From: Ardenticatenaceae bacterium
GTDB lineage: Bacteria; Chloroflexota; Anaerolineae; Promineifilales; Promineifilaceae
Assembly (NCBI GenBank): GCA_020634315.1
Contig: JACKBV010000029.1
Location: 1 to 58,527, forward strand
Direction of reading: 5' to 3'
DNA: 58,527 nt
Of the stretch, positions 1-8,240 are shown piece by piece. The position numbers and the translations under genes were made by a program. Position 1 is the first letter of the stretch; the number at the start of each line of letters is the position of its first letter. Below the pieces are notes generated by a model. The model had not been told where the DNA came from, ran no database searches, and worked only from the letters and a program-made list of their open reading frames with translations.

Positions 1-227
1 TTTTGCGCCAGGAGCCGCGCATAATGCCCTTCTCCACAGCCCAATTCAAGAACCTGTCCCGTTTCCGGCAGCGCCGCATAAGAGAAAAGGCGCTCGATCC
101 AAATCTGCTCCTGCGCCATTCGCTCATTTCCGCCCCAGCCGTCCCATCCTTTAGCTCGCGCCTCTTGATATTGTCTATCGTGAACCAGATAATTTGTTTC
201 CATCATATAAGAATTAGACTTCGTCAT
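1..227 (-). CDS. SAM-dependent methyltransferase, N-terminal part (runs off window)
   Basis: The minus strand is open from an ATG at 227 to the window edge, giving 75 codons of a partial protein. It starts MTKSNSYMMETNYLV and reaches VLELGCGEGHYARLLA, which is glycine-rich motif I (E/DxGxGxG) of class I Rossmann methyltransferases, the S-adenosylmethionine-binding loop. The preceding stretch with many Glu, Arg and Trp fits the helix that normally precedes that loop. Substrate cannot be told because the rest of the protein lies outside the window. ATG codons at 206 and 203 are alternative starts. It is followed on the same strand by a GT39 glycosyltransferase, so a role in modifying a cell-surface glycan or lipid is possible but only inferred. 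Confidence 0.75.
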   Translation of the reverse strand, partial: MTKSNSYMMETNYLVHDRQYQEARAKGWDGWGGNERMAQEQIWIERLFSYAALPETGQVLELGCGEGHYARLLAQ

Positions 228-301
228 TGATCAAACTCGTCCAGCGGCGGCACCGATTTGTCCAGTTCGCGCAGGCATGACAGAGCATGCCGACATTTGA
301 T

Positions 302-1984
302 TTAGGGGATTCCATACAGTTGAACTTGTCCCCCATAGAAATCGCGCTGTCGCCGCAGTTCCAATTCCGATGTCAATGTTTGCGGAACCAGTCCCATGGG
401 ATCCGTATACCAATTATGGCTGTAAACCAGCCAGACTCTATCGTGCCCGCTTATCAATGAAGTCAAATCGGGGACATCGCTAACCGTCATTTTCGGTTCT
501 AGAATGCCGCTTGTGAACATGTCTTCAGGAACGCCATGCTTCTCCACCTGAATAGAATACAGGTCTTCATAGGTCCTAAAATAATAGTCGAAAGGAATTT
601 GTACCCAGGCGGCGTGGAAAAGGATTAAGTCATCTTTTTCGGCGAAATTTGCGACATAGCCGGCCGCAATGCTCCAATCTTCCTTTTGCGTAAACCTGTA
701 ATAATCACCGACGGAAAACAGGTTGATTGTGCTAAAAAACCCTAAGGCCATGATGATGAGAATGCGAAATCGTAACTGCGCGATACCCGTTGCCAGAATC
801 AGGAATAAAGGAATCGTCACCCAGATCAAGGTTCGATCATAAAAAATGGGGCGGCGAATGCTGACGATGAGTTCGCCCAGAAAGGGGATGGCAAACAGGG
901 CAAACAGAAACATGAATGGCGAAAGTTTTTGCCTGTAATGCACCAATCCTAAACAAAAGACCACCGCATACAGCAGCCAGACTATTTGTACCTGATTGGC
1001 TTGGGCGAGTGTGTTCTCATTCAAAAAGGCTCTGAGTGTCTGGATTATGGTGTCCACTGTCGGCTTGGGCATCCAAAACTCCTGATAGACTCTGCTGGCT
1101 TGCTGGATAAAGGCAACTATCCATGGACACCAAAGTAGGAAGATGCCTATCTGCGCCTTGACCCAGTTGCCGAGGGATGGAGCCTGGAAGGTAGCGGCCG
1201 CCTCTTTTTTCTGTATCCTTTGCGCAAGGAGCAGGCCGAGAATGAAGATGTTGGTGGCTAAGGGGAAGAGAACGGCCGTATTATGGCTGAGCATCGTCAT
1301 TGCCGAGAATACGATAAATACAACCCAGGCCAGGTCCGTTTCAACAGCCTGGATGGGCAGCCAATGATGTCGCTTTATCCAGGCTCGCCACCCGCTGCGG
1401 GGAATCTGGCTTTTGTAACTGAAACCTTCTTTGGCATTAGGCTCCATGGGCGCAGATGTACGCCAGGTATGCACATATTCCCGAAATTGCCGACCAATGG
1501 GGCTGGCCGCGCGTGGGTCTGTCAGCAGCCTGACCAGGGCATAAATCGCCACGGCCGCATTGAACGTGAGCAGGGTATACATGCGTGCTTCCTGGGCGAA
1601 GCGGATGTTGAAAGGTGAAAGCGCCAGCAGCACGGCCGCTACCAATCCTGTCACGACACCAGACATGCGTTTACCGATCAGGTAAATGATGGGGATTGTG
1701 CCTGCGCCGCATAACGCCGAAAGCAGGCGAACATAGTAGGGGGTGTCTCCATTGTAGGCCATCCAATAATGGAGCAGGAGATAATAAAGGGGGGGATGTT
1801 GGTCAATCTTGACAATCCATTGCAGCATGTCTGTGATGCTGTGATTGGCCAACCATACGCTAAATGTTTCGTCGAGCCACATCCCTTGATGATCGAGCAG
1901 AAGAATTCGCAGCCCGCCACCAACTAATGTGATGAAGATGACTAACCAGGGCGCAACTTCTTCAAGATCAATTTCCTCGCTCAT
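302..1984 (-). CDS. GT39/PMT-like membrane glycosyltransferase
   Basis: This 560-residue polytopic membrane protein has about ten hydrophobic segments. An Asp-Glu pair (D38-E39, in MWLDETFSVW) lies in the first periplasmic loop, and QHPPLYYLLLHYW follows about 25 residues later. That arrangement is the hallmark of the GT-C fold family GT39/GT83 (protein O-mannosyltransferase, ArnT). These enzymes move a sugar from a polyprenyl-phosphate carrier to an acceptor on the outer face of the membrane. The acidic pair is the expected catalytic and metal site. The C-terminal soluble part is about 140 residues. Sugar and acceptor are unknown. A second member of the family is encoded at 29128-31227. ACGGCCGT occurs once inside the gene. 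Confidence 0.8.
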   Translation of the reverse strand: MSEEIDLEEVAPWLVIFITLVGGGLRILLLDHQGMWLDETFSVWLANHSITDMLQWIVKIDQHPPLYYLLLHYWMAYNGDTPYYVRLLSALCGAGTIPIIYLIGKRMSGVVTGLVAAVLLALSPFNIRFAQEARMYTLLTFNAAVAIYALVRLLTDPRAASPIGRQFREYVHTWRTSAPMEPNAKEGFSYKSQIPRSGWRAWIKRHHWLPIQAVETDLAWVVFIVFSAMTMLSHNTAVLFPLATNIFILGLLLAQRIQKKEAAATFQAPSLGNWVKAQIGIFLLWCPWIVAFIQQASRVYQEFWMPKPTVDTIIQTLRAFLNENTLAQANQVQIVWLLYAVVFCLGLVHYRQKLSPFMFLFALFAIPFLGELIVSIRRPIFYDRTLIWVTIPLFLILATGIAQLRFRILIIMALGFFSTINLFSVGDYYRFTQKEDWSIAAGYVANFAEKDDLILFHAAWVQIPFDYYFRTYEDLYSIQVEKHGVPEDMFTSGILEPKMTVSDVPDLTSLISGHDRVWLVYSHNWYTDPMGLVPQTLTSELELRRQRDFYGGQVQLYGIP

Positions 1985-2131
1985 TGCCGCACATCCTGTA
2001 ATTCATGGACAAACTCAAATATAAATAGAGTATAGCAACAAAGCTGGAAGGCCGCGATTGGGATGTGCAAGGGGGGGCATGCTGATGGGAAACGGCCGTT
2101 TCCCATCAAGTCTATCTGGTCAAATACATCG

Positions 2132-2617
2132 TTAGCTTACTGTCTGTTCACATTCCTTCAGCCAATTCCCAATTCTCTCCGCTTTATCAAGCCTGCCGAG
2201 CTTCTGATACGCTTCATACTCGTATGCCAGCGAGAGAACAGGAACCTGCATCCCTTCCAGCTTTAGCCAACGTCTGTGCAGTTCAACCAGGACAGGTTCT
2301 TCCCACACTTCGTCAGCAAGCAGCTTTTGCAGAGCACCCATTATTTCAACGGTTACACCATCTATTTGCAATACCCCATAGTGAGAACAGATACGTTCAG
2401 AAGCGCGAAAACGAACAGGTTCTATGACAAATTCCGCCAAATGACGTTCCAATTCATACGCCCCGGACTCATCTGTCTGCATATCAATATCATGGACTTC
2501 AACGTCCATGCCCTGTAATGCCATGCCCAAACTTCCTGTAATAACCCAGGAACGCTTGCAGCTCTTCAAACGCGTGCATATCTTCAAAAGGGCATTGATG
2601 TAATGTGCTTCAATCAT
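2132..2617 (-). CDS. Nucleotidyltransferase-fold protein
   Basis: The product of about 161 residues contains VITGSLGMALQGMDVEVHDID. This is the G-S...D-x-D signature of the polymerase-beta-like nucleotidyltransferase fold (MNT, AbiEii and aminoglycoside nucleotidyltransferase relatives), in which the two Asp bind metal. A third acidic residue may lie in VTVEIMG. The C-terminal part is helical. I start at the ATG at 2617, which has a GAGAG about seven bases upstream; a TTG at 2635 would add six residues. There is no HEPN partner next to it, so a toxin-antitoxin pair is not supported. The substrate is unknown. It lies in the stretch poor in ACGGCCGT and may be acquired. Confidence 0.65.
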   Translation of the reverse strand: MIEAHYINALLKICTRLKSCKRSWVITGSLGMALQGMDVEVHDIDMQTDESGAYELERHLAEFVIEPVRFRASERICSHYGVLQIDGVTVEIMGALQKLLADEVWEEPVLVELHRRWLKLEGMQVPVLSLAYEYEAYQKLGRLDKAERIGNWLKECEQTVS

Positions 2618-2689
2618 GAGACGACTCTCAAACAAAATCCCCGTCTACAATGAAATCCATTTTGAACACGTCGACTGGTTCACTTTTGT

Positions 2690-3190
2690 TTAGCTGCCAG
2701 GCGGGATGAGTGCATTTTCCAGCCTGCCATACATCCATCCATCAATTCTTGGCGGCTCTACCCCAAGCGCACTCAAGATGCTCTTAATCTGCTCGCGATG
2801 TTCTGTTGCATGATTGATCGCCTGTACGATGAACACCCACGGCTCGACCCTATACCCATCGCTTACCTGTATTTGCGATTGAAGCGACTTGCTGGAAAAA
2901 TCCTGCACCAATGCAACAAGCTCTCTCCCCGATTGAACAACTATCTCGCGCAGTTCCACAAGCGTCGGCATAACTTCCCTTTCCGGGGGATGGTCAAATG
3001 TGGTCAGCATCGCCGTGTAATCTTCTTGAGACAACACCAGATGCCGCAAAGTCTCTCTGATGGTTCCACGCACCGCGCTTTGCGGTTCAAAGTCAAGCTG
3101 TGCCGCCGTCAAAGTCGCGCAGACATCAAAAATTTGCAAGGTTGCCCAGTTGTTATGTTCAATCAGTCGTGCCAAAATATTTTCAGTCAT
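2690..3190 (-). CDS. DinB-family protein
   Basis: This 166-residue protein is of DinB/YfiT type, a four-helix bundle that binds a divalent metal through three His residues. It starts MTENILARLIEHNNWAT, typical of the first helix. LRHLVLSQEDY supplies the His of helix 2, and NHATEHREQI near the C terminus supplies the paired His of the last helix. Family members include bacillithiol or mycothiol S-transferases and many damage-inducible proteins of unknown role. The Shine-Dalgarno GAGGG, ten bases upstream of the ATG, overlaps the edge of the 67-bp stem-loop repeat at 3201-3267, so that repeat would sit in the mRNA leader. Confidence 0.8.
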   Translation of the reverse strand: MTENILARLIEHNNWATLQIFDVCATLTAAQLDFEPQSAVRGTIRETLRHLVLSQEDYTAMLTTFDHPPEREVMPTLVELREIVVQSGRELVALVQDFSSKSLQSQIQVSDGYRVEPWVFIVQAINHATEHREQIKSILSALGVEPPRIDGWMYGRLENALIPPGS

Positions 3191-3200
3191 TTACATTCCC

Positions 3201-3267
3201 TCTAAAAATAGCCTCCCGCAGGTTCATCTCATGTGGCGAGCCTTCCATTGATAACCTCTGGGAGGTT
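3201..3267. repeat. 67-bp stem-loop repeat, copy A
   Basis: This copy matches 43011-43077 at 60 of 67 positions. Each copy can fold into a 13-position stem whose arms are CCTCCCGCAGGTT and AACCTCTGGGAGG here. One mismatch and one wobble pair are present, and the loop is roughly 30 nt. Some differences between the copies fall in the arms and keep most pairing, as expected if structure matters. It sits directly upstream of the DinB gene start. Confidence 0.8.
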
Positions 3268-3273
3268 GATGTA

Positions 3274-3645
3274 TCAGTTGTGACGTGGCCTTAGATACCA
3301 ATTTCGGGCTTTGAGTAGTAGCACTAGCGGGATAAGACTAATAAGCAGAGAGAAAAAATCGAGCCATCCAAACTCATCTGTGATTGAAAGAACGGCAATA
3401 ATGGTGAGCATTAATAAACCGAAATAGAAGGCAAATCGATTTCGTCTTCTTACGAAAATGGCGATGCCTACTAAAATTGTGGAACTGCCAAATGCTAAGA
3501 TAACGATTATCGATTTAACCATAGCGGATACAGTTGTTAAATAAGTGCCACCAAAAGCAGTAATAACGGTATAAGCCAACCAAAAAACGGCGTTTAGGAT
3601 GATAAATACGGTTGTTACAGAGACAGATTTTGGAGAGTCTTTCAT
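3274..3645 (-). CDS. Small four-helix membrane protein
   Basis: I do not recognise this 123-residue protein. It has four hydrophobic stretches: about residues 10-32, 43-65, 70-88 and 95-112. An Arg-rich turn (RRRNRF) lies between the second and third, and the tail is basic (LRPRHN). By the positive-inside rule the Arg-rich turn and tail should be cytoplasmic. It is short for a transporter and has no obvious polar residues inside the helices. It lies on the same strand as DinB and the lipoprotein gene, separated from both by more than 80 bp, so a shared operon is not shown. Confidence 0.55.
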   Translation of the reverse strand: MKDSPKSVSVTTVFIILNAVFWLAYTVITAFGGTYLTTVSAMVKSIIVILAFGSSTILVGIAIFVRRRNRFAFYFGLLMLTIIAVLSITDEFGWLDFFSLLISLIPLVLLLKARNWYLRPRHN

Positions 3646-3723
3646 TCTTTGCGCACTTATTTCGCGGTAGGTTTTCCTTACTGTAGTACGAAGTAGTCTT
3701 TTGTAAATAAGTTGGTGGTTTTT

Positions 3724-3756
3724 AGATTAGCCCAATCTTCAAGATTGGGCTAATCT
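3724..3756. other. Perfect 16-bp inverted repeat downstream of the lipoprotein gene
   Basis: The arms AGATTAGCCCAATCTT and AAGATTGGGCTAATCT are separated by one base. No run of T follows on either strand, so this is not a clear intrinsic terminator, although it lies just past the stop codon of the lipoprotein gene at 3781. Confidence 0.7.
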
Positions 3757-3780
3757 CGATAAGTTAAAAACGAACGTTTA

Positions 3781-4551
3781 CTAAGCGTCCACGTTACCAC
3801 CAAGCGATTGAATAGCATTTCGCAAAGTGGTAATGGCGTTTTCAACACCCGTAAGGGCAAAGCTGTATTTATCTCCGGTGACTTGATTACTGCTAGTTGA
3901 ATTTTCCGCTAAAAAGTCGCGGCAGTGAGTGTCTAAATCTTTAACACCTTGCTGAAAAACGGCGATGCCGCTGACATAGTTATTGTAGGCGTTTTGAGTT
4001 TCTGGAGTAGCAGCAGACAGGTCGAATTGACGAATGAGCGCTAATTCATCAACGATGGCAATCTCAGTCTGGCAACTGATCGGCCCTCCCAAATTGTTGC
4101 GATAATCATCGAGTCGGCTTTTGACATATTCCAAATGAGCTAAAACATCGGCATTAACATCGCCGCTACCGGTTCCGCCGCTGCCTGGATTATCATTTTG
4201 TCCCTGAACGGCCGTTGGCTGAGGAATCGGCGTTGCTGTTGCCGTTGGGGTTGGTTCTGGCGTAGCAGTGATCACAACCTGCACAATGCGGGTCACTTCA
4301 ACCACAACTCTCACGGTTGCTTGTACCTCAACCAGTCGAGTAACTTCCACCTCAACTGGAACTTCTACTTCAACTGGAACTTCCACAAGACGAGTCACCT
4401 CAACTGGTTCTTCCACCACTTCAACAATAGTGGGCCGAGCTTCAACAGTTTGGTCAACGATTTGGGCGATCTCTTCGGGGGGTGTACCACAGGCCGAGAG
4501 AGCCAAACCTAGCACAAGCAGACCGACATACAATATTTTTTGGTGAATCAT
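3781..4551 (-). CDS. Lipoprotein with repetitive Val/Glu/Thr/Arg stalk
   Basis: The ATG at 4551 follows AGGAGG at the correct distance and is preferred to an upstream in-frame ATG at 4587. The product is about 256 residues. MIHQKILYVGLLVLGLALSAC is a signal peptide ending in a lipobox Cys, followed by GTPPEE. Next comes a low-complexity stalk made of VEVTRLVEV and VPVEVEV units, then a PTPTATATP linker and an Asn/Gly-rich spacer. The C-terminal domain of about 120 residues (from DVLAHLEYVKSRL) is helical and has two Cys. The stalk style is common in secreted Chloroflexota proteins. The C-terminal domain is not recognised; a surface-exposed role is inferred. Confidence 0.7.
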   Translation of the reverse strand: MIHQKILYVGLLVLGLALSACGTPPEEIAQIVDQTVEARPTIVEVVEEPVEVTRLVEVPVEVEVPVEVEVTRLVEVQATVRVVVEVTRIVQVVITATPEPTPTATATPIPQPTAVQGQNDNPGSGGTGSGDVNADVLAHLEYVKSRLDDYRNNLGGPISCQTEIAIVDELALIRQFDLSAATPETQNAYNNYVSGIAVFQQGVKDLDTHCRDFLAENSTSSNQVTGDKYSFALTGVENAITTLRNAIQSLGGNVDA

Positions 4552-5101
4552 TTTACCTCCTGTAGGTATGAGCAGGCGTATTCTCATCCAAGAGTATTAC
4601 GCGACTAAAATAAGTGAAATCCTCAACAACAAACCTGGACGATAGATAACCTATCCAGCTTTTTTACATAAGCACGGATTCAGCATTACTTGTCTATTAA
4701 AGTAGCAGCTTGAGTTAATTTAGATATACGTCACGCATTGTTGCCGTAAGCAACTGACACTTTACATTTGACAATCAATAGGCTCCTCGATCTTATGAAT
4801 AATCGCTTTTTCAGATAAAAGGATTTCATGATGGGAATCATATCTGAATTCATGAGATTAAACTACGTGCCTTGCCCGCCGACGTTCATTTTTGCGGTTA
4901 ATGCATCATTCCTGTGACCTGATTTGGTGTCTTAACTTTGTCGATCTGTGGTCTTGACAATGGGGGGCACCTTCCTCACTTCGACAGAGTGGGAGATAAT
5001 CTTGTGAGGTAGGCACAACGGACAGAAGACGCGCTAATTGAAACAGCATCCACTATCACAGATATACACTGCTTCATTCTCGCATCTGTATAGGCAAATT
5101 C
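4552..5101. other. Gene-free, AT-rich intergenic stretch of 550 bp
   Basis: I see no convincing reading frame, RNA gene or strong terminator here. It holds no ACGGCCGT and is richer in A+T than most of the window. Short imperfect inverted repeats exist (around 4796-4850) but none is persuasive. Confidence 0.5.
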
Positions 5102-5443
5102 CTACTCAGGTGAAAACATTTCACCCGCGAGAAACACAATAAGAAGCGCTCCGATTGCGCTGGCGATGTAAACCAAAAGAGCACGTTCCTTTTGTCTACT
5201 GATTGCCAGCAAACCAGTGACAAAAGATAAAATCCCGACAGTGATTCCGGTGAGCATTGTAAGCGCTAAGGCTGGTCTCGCAGAAATATCTGCCAAAATC
5301 GTGTCCCCTGCTGGAACAGAGCTATATAGCGTGTTTGTAAATGATGTGCCAATGACAAACAAGATCGGCATCGCGACAATGAGCCAGACCGAACACTTAC
5401 CCAATAAGGTTGTTGGCATAATTCTCCAAGGTTGTTTTGTCAT
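5102..5443 (-). CDS. Small membrane protein
   Basis: I do not recognise this 113-residue protein. Three hydrophobic segments are visible: about residues 16-35, 54-76 and 86-107. A basic turn (SRQKERA) lies between the second and third, and a short acidic tail (GEMFSPE) follows the last. AAGGAAG lies seven bases before the ATG, a good ribosome site, which supports the gene being real. It follows the WYL regulator gene on the same strand with a gap of about 110 bp, so it might be read with it. Confidence 0.55.
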   Translation of the reverse strand: MTKQPWRIMPTTLLGKCSVWLIVAMPILFVIGTSFTNTLYSSVPAGDTILADISARPALALTMLTGITVGILSFVTGLLAISRQKERALLVYIASAIGALLIVFLAGEMFSPE

Positions 5444-5555
5444 ATCGTCTTCCTTTTATGTACGATAGAACACAACGCCTTCACTTAACAACCTATTTTG
5501 CCACGATTTCCCTGCACTTGTAAAACAGCTTCTACCAGCGCAGATGATGAATACC

Positions 5556-6512
5556 TTACGAAGCGAGTTGCTCCAGCACCTCGCGTGCTTGAGTCGCAAC
5601 CGCCTCTTTCAACTCAATGGGATCCACAACTTCCACAAACCCGGACAGACCGAAAACGAGCATTTTCGCCAGCAAGTCAGAATCCATAGACAGAGACATA
5701 GTCGTCCATCCCTTGTCTTCTACATCATTAACCAGTTCCCAGCGCCCCGGCATTAACCACTTGATGAATGATATCCGTTCGGGGTGAATCCGCAGTGTGC
5801 AACGGTACGGGGATGGTAAGTTTTCCATGCCCTGCACGTGTACACGCCAGTATGTTGGTAGGTCGAAATCAGGACGGCGTGTAAACGAGCCATCGAGGAG
5901 ATGTACAGAATGAAAGCGATTGACGCGGTATGTGCGCAATTCCCCATTACGTTCAGCAAGCAAATACCACACGCTCGATTTGCAAACCAGGCTATACGGG
6001 GCTAGCGTGCGCTCCGTTATTTTGCCGTCAAAATTTTCATACTTCGTTTTGATCATCCTGTCTTCATACACAGCCTGCTGAATCTCTTCCCAAAAGGGCG
6101 AGATTGAAGCATCATGCCACCACCAGGTCGGGTCTATCATCAAGCGTTGGCGAATATGGTCGGCGGTGGAATGATGTGTGGTGGGCAAAGCTGCTAACAG
6201 TTTAAGCAAGAGACGTTCTCCTGCGTTGTCCAAACCCACATCGCGCAGGACGTCATTGTTATTGGTGACAAACAAGCTTTGCACCTCCAACTTGTTTAGG
6301 CCCGTTAGCGTGGTGCGATATTCCTCAGCAAGTGCAATCCCGCCCCCATGCCCACCTTCACTATAAATCGGTATACCTGAAAACGATAACGCGTTGATGT
6401 CACGCAGGATCGTTCGGCGTGAAACCTCTAATTCTTCCGCCAATGCCTTGGCAGTCATCTTGCCACGTGTCTGCAACAATAAGATGATGGACAACAATCG
6501 GTCTGCTCGCAT
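5556..6512 (-). CDS. HTH-WYL transcriptional regulator (YafY-like)
   Basis: The product of about 318 residues starts MRADRLLSIILLLQTRGKMT. It has an N-terminal winged helix of HTH_11 type (ALAEELEVSRRTILRDINAL), a linker with GGHGGGIAL, and a central WYL domain. The expected segment is SSVWYLLAERNGELRTYRVNR, where W-Y-L and the Arg residues form the ligand pocket. The C terminus is a WCX-like extension. Such proteins bind nucleic-acid or nucleotide ligands and often control the divergent neighbour. The ATG at 6512 has AAGGAAAT upstream. Starting at 6554 would swallow the palindrome at 6534-6550, so the shorter form is chosen. The divergent gene encodes an alpha/beta hydrolase. Confidence 0.85.
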   Translation of the reverse strand: MRADRLLSIILLLQTRGKMTAKALAEELEVSRRTILRDINALSFSGIPIYSEGGHGGGIALAEEYRTTLTGLNKLEVQSLFVTNNNDVLRDVGLDNAGERLLLKLLAALPTTHHSTADHIRQRLMIDPTWWWHDASISPFWEEIQQAVYEDRMIKTKYENFDGKITERTLAPYSLVCKSSVWYLLAERNGELRTYRVNRFHSVHLLDGSFTRRPDFDLPTYWRVHVQGMENLPSPYRCTLRIHPERISFIKWLMPGRWELVNDVEDKGWTTMSLSMDSDLLAKMLVFGLSGFVEVVDPIELKEAVATQAREVLEQLAS

Positions 6513-6533
6513 CGTCAATTTCCTTATTCTTGG

Positions 6534-6550
6534 GTGACACAAGGTGTCAC
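6534..6550. promoter_or_regulatory. Palindromic operator between WYL regulator and hydrolase
   Basis: GTGACAC-AAG-GTGTCAC is a perfect 7+3+7 inverted repeat. It lies in the 87-bp gap between two divergent genes, one of which encodes a winged-helix regulator, the usual place for an autoregulatory operator. The binding protein is inferred. Confidence 0.6.
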
Positions 6551-6599
6551 TCAATGGGATGTATTATCAAGTCATATCAGAAAATAAAGGAGAGACGAA

Positions 6600-7424
6600 A
6601 TGATAAAGACAACGAAAAGTTACTTTGATTTGGGTGATGGGCAGTTGTACTACGAAACTGCGGGCAAGGGAAGCCCACTTGTATTGTCACACGCCGCTTT
6701 CCTTGACAGCAGAATGTTTGATGCTGTTTGGGAGCCGTTGTCAGAACATTTCCTCGTGATTCGCTACGACATGCGCGGGTTCGGGAAGTCCAGCCCGGTA
6801 ACAGGCCCAATTTGTCGGCGTAACGACCTGGATCGGTTGCTGACCCACCTCGGTGTGGAGCAAGCACACTTGGTCGGATGTTCTCTTAGCGGAGAGATTG
6901 GCCTCGATCTGACCCTCGAACAACCGCAACGCTTCGCATCCTTGACTCTGGTGGGGGCCACGCCAAGTGGCTTTCAACTGCAAGGGGAACCTCCTCGCTA
7001 TCTATTGGAGATGTTTGGTGCCATGCAAAGCGGCGACATTGACTATGCCAACGAACTTCAAATCCGTATCTGGTTGGACAGTGAACATCGGGAAGCGGGG
7101 CAGGTTGATGCAACATTGCGGCAAAAGGCTTTGGATATGAATCGTATACCCGTATCGCAAAGCACATTTTTTATTGCAGATACACAGCCGATCAATCCAC
7201 TTGATCCACCTGCTATTACTCGATTGGAGTCGGTAAAATGTCCTGCATTAGTTGTCGCTGGCGCACTCGATCATCCTGAAGTCTTACGCGCCGCCGATGA
7301 AATGGTCAAACGGATTCCAAATGCTCGAAAAACGATTATTGAATCTGCTGGGCACGTTCCCACTTACGAACAACCTGATACGTTTGTCAAATTGCTCTTG
7401 GATTTTTTAAGTGAGGTGAAATAA
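6600..7424 (+). CDS. Alpha/beta hydrolase
   Basis: This 274-residue alpha/beta-hydrolase has the oxyanion-side HAAF (31-34), RYDMRGFGKSS (55-65) and a nucleophile elbow GCSLS (93-97, Ser95). The family usually has G-x-S-x-G, so the last Gly is replaced by Ser here. Asp224 (GALDHPEV) and His252 (SAGHVPTYE) complete the triad. The overall pattern resembles esterases, haloperoxidase-like and lactonase-like enzymes; the substrate is not readable. AAAGGAGAG just upstream is a strong ribosome site. It is divergent from the WYL regulator, which probably controls it through the palindrome at 6534-6550. A rho-independent terminator follows at 7439. Confidence 0.85.
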   Translation: MIKTTKSYFDLGDGQLYYETAGKGSPLVLSHAAFLDSRMFDAVWEPLSEHFLVIRYDMRGFGKSSPVTGPICRRNDLDRLLTHLGVEQAHLVGCSLSGEIGLDLTLEQPQRFASLTLVGATPSGFQLQGEPPRYLLEMFGAMQSGDIDYANELQIRIWLDSEHREAGQVDATLRQKALDMNRIPVSQSTFFIADTQPINPLDPPAITRLESVKCPALVVAGALDHPEVLRAADEMVKRIPNARKTIIESAGHVPTYEQPDTFVKLLLDFLSEVK

Positions 7425-7438
7425 CCAACTTCCTGTTC

Positions 7439-7485
7439 AAATCGTCACATCTATCAAACTGATGCAGATGGATGTGACGATTTTT
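7439..7485 (+). terminator. Intrinsic terminator of the hydrolase gene
   Basis: The 12-bp arms AATCGTCACATC and GATGTGACGATT enclose a 20-nt loop and run into TTTTT. It starts 14 bases past the stop codon. Confidence 0.8.
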
Positions 7486-7540
7486 CTGTTCCCACTACAC
7501 AAGCCAGGGCGACAACTGTTTGAGGCTCGCGCCAGCATAG

Positions 7541-7714
7541 GCTGCATGGCGTGTGCAATCTAATGTATGGTGGTTTGTGACCCAGCACGCTGTAAGGGTT
7601 TGGGTCAGAAGTGGGAAGTTACCTGCATCAAGATTGTTGGATCGCTGGATCATTGCACGAAGCGACTATGAAGCATTTAAGGCCGATTATCAAAAATGGG
7701 CCAGGGCTGAATAA
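7541..7714 (+). pseudogene. Remnant of an excisionase/MerR-like helix-turn-helix protein
   Basis: A frame open from 7541 to a TAA at 7712 has no convincing start codon or ribosome site. It reads VTQHAVRVWVRSGKLPASR, then LLDRWIIARSDYEAF and KADYQKWARAE. That is the second half of a DNA-binding domain of the excisionase/HTH_17 kind: the recognition helix, the turn with Gly-Lys-Leu-Pro-Ala, then a wing with a Trp and SDYEAF. The first helix is missing. The stop codon overlaps the A-run of the tRNA terminator on the other strand. It could be a degraded phage or plasmid gene, or a short gene with a GTG start at 7577. Confidence 0.4.
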
Positions 7715-7758
7715 AAAAATGAGCCGGGCACGTTCCGCTAAGAAGTGCGCCCGGCCCA
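7713..7758 (-). terminator. Intrinsic terminator downstream of tRNA-Gln
   Basis: On the minus strand GCCGGGC and GCCCGGC (7749-7755 and 7723-7729) form a GC-rich stem followed by TCATTTTTTT. It lies about 90 bases past the tRNA 3' end. Confidence 0.7.
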
Positions 7759-7845
7759 TAAACTGAACCTTTATAACTGCATAACAACGCAAAATTTTTT
7801 GATTTAAAAACCTTTATTGCTGCTTAGCGGCGTAAATGTTTTAGG

Positions 7846-7916
7846 CTGAGGGACCTGGATTCGAACCAGGAACGACGGAGTCAGAGTCCGCTGTTTTACC
7901 GTTAAACTATCCCTCA
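7846..7916 (-). tRNA. tRNA-Gln (anticodon CTG)
   Basis: The minus strand folds as a cloverleaf. The acceptor stem TGAGGGA/TCCCTCA has seven pairs, and the D arm contains AGTTTAACGGTAAAACA. The anticodon stem GCGGA/TCCGT carries the loop CTCTGAC, giving anticodon CTG, which reads CAG. The T arm is CCTGG-TTCGAAT-CCAGG. The U1-A72 pair and discriminator G73 are typical identity features of bacterial tRNA-Gln. CCA is not encoded. The short variable loop is normal for this class. Confidence 0.93.
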
Positions 7917-8079
7917 AGGACAGGTTGGGAGTTTATCACGATATGAGGTGTTTGGCAAACAGGATTTGCCTGTTGTACAGGAGGTTTATGGGGGTTTGTT
8001 GGGCGTTGGTTTCGAAGGTGTTTAGGGGTGGGTGACTGGGTGTTTTGTTGTTGTGGAAAATGGCATGCTCTATAAAAAG

Positions 8080-8114
8080 AACCAGCTCCGGGTTGGGGGC
8101 CCGGAGCTTTGGTT
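8080..8114 (-). terminator. Intrinsic terminator of the Ig-like/zinc-ribbon gene
   Basis: A perfect 9-bp stem (AGCTCCGGG 8084-8092 with CCCGGAGCT 8100-8108) has a 7-nt loop and partial extension. On the minus strand it is followed by TTCTTTTT. It ends the leftward transcript from 9807/8990. Confidence 0.75.
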
Positions 8115-8240
8115 AGGAAGGAGGAGGAAAACGAGTTATAAGAGTTTGTCTTATTTGTCATTATGATAGGTATTTCGCCAGGGGAGGTAAATAGGAAATA
8201 GAGACCATGACGGGGGTACTTACGTCAAGCTGCCAGCTAT

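Noticed and set aside
2798..3205. 135-codon plus-strand frame
   Set aside because: Antisense to the DinB gene, which has clear family motifs.
4790..4860. Possible riboswitch or small RNA hairpins
   Set aside because: Only short imperfect dyads; no conserved core that I know.
7907..8161. 84-codon minus-strand frame
   Set aside because: Overlaps the tRNA-Gln 5' end and a terminator; Pro/Gln-rich composition without a family.
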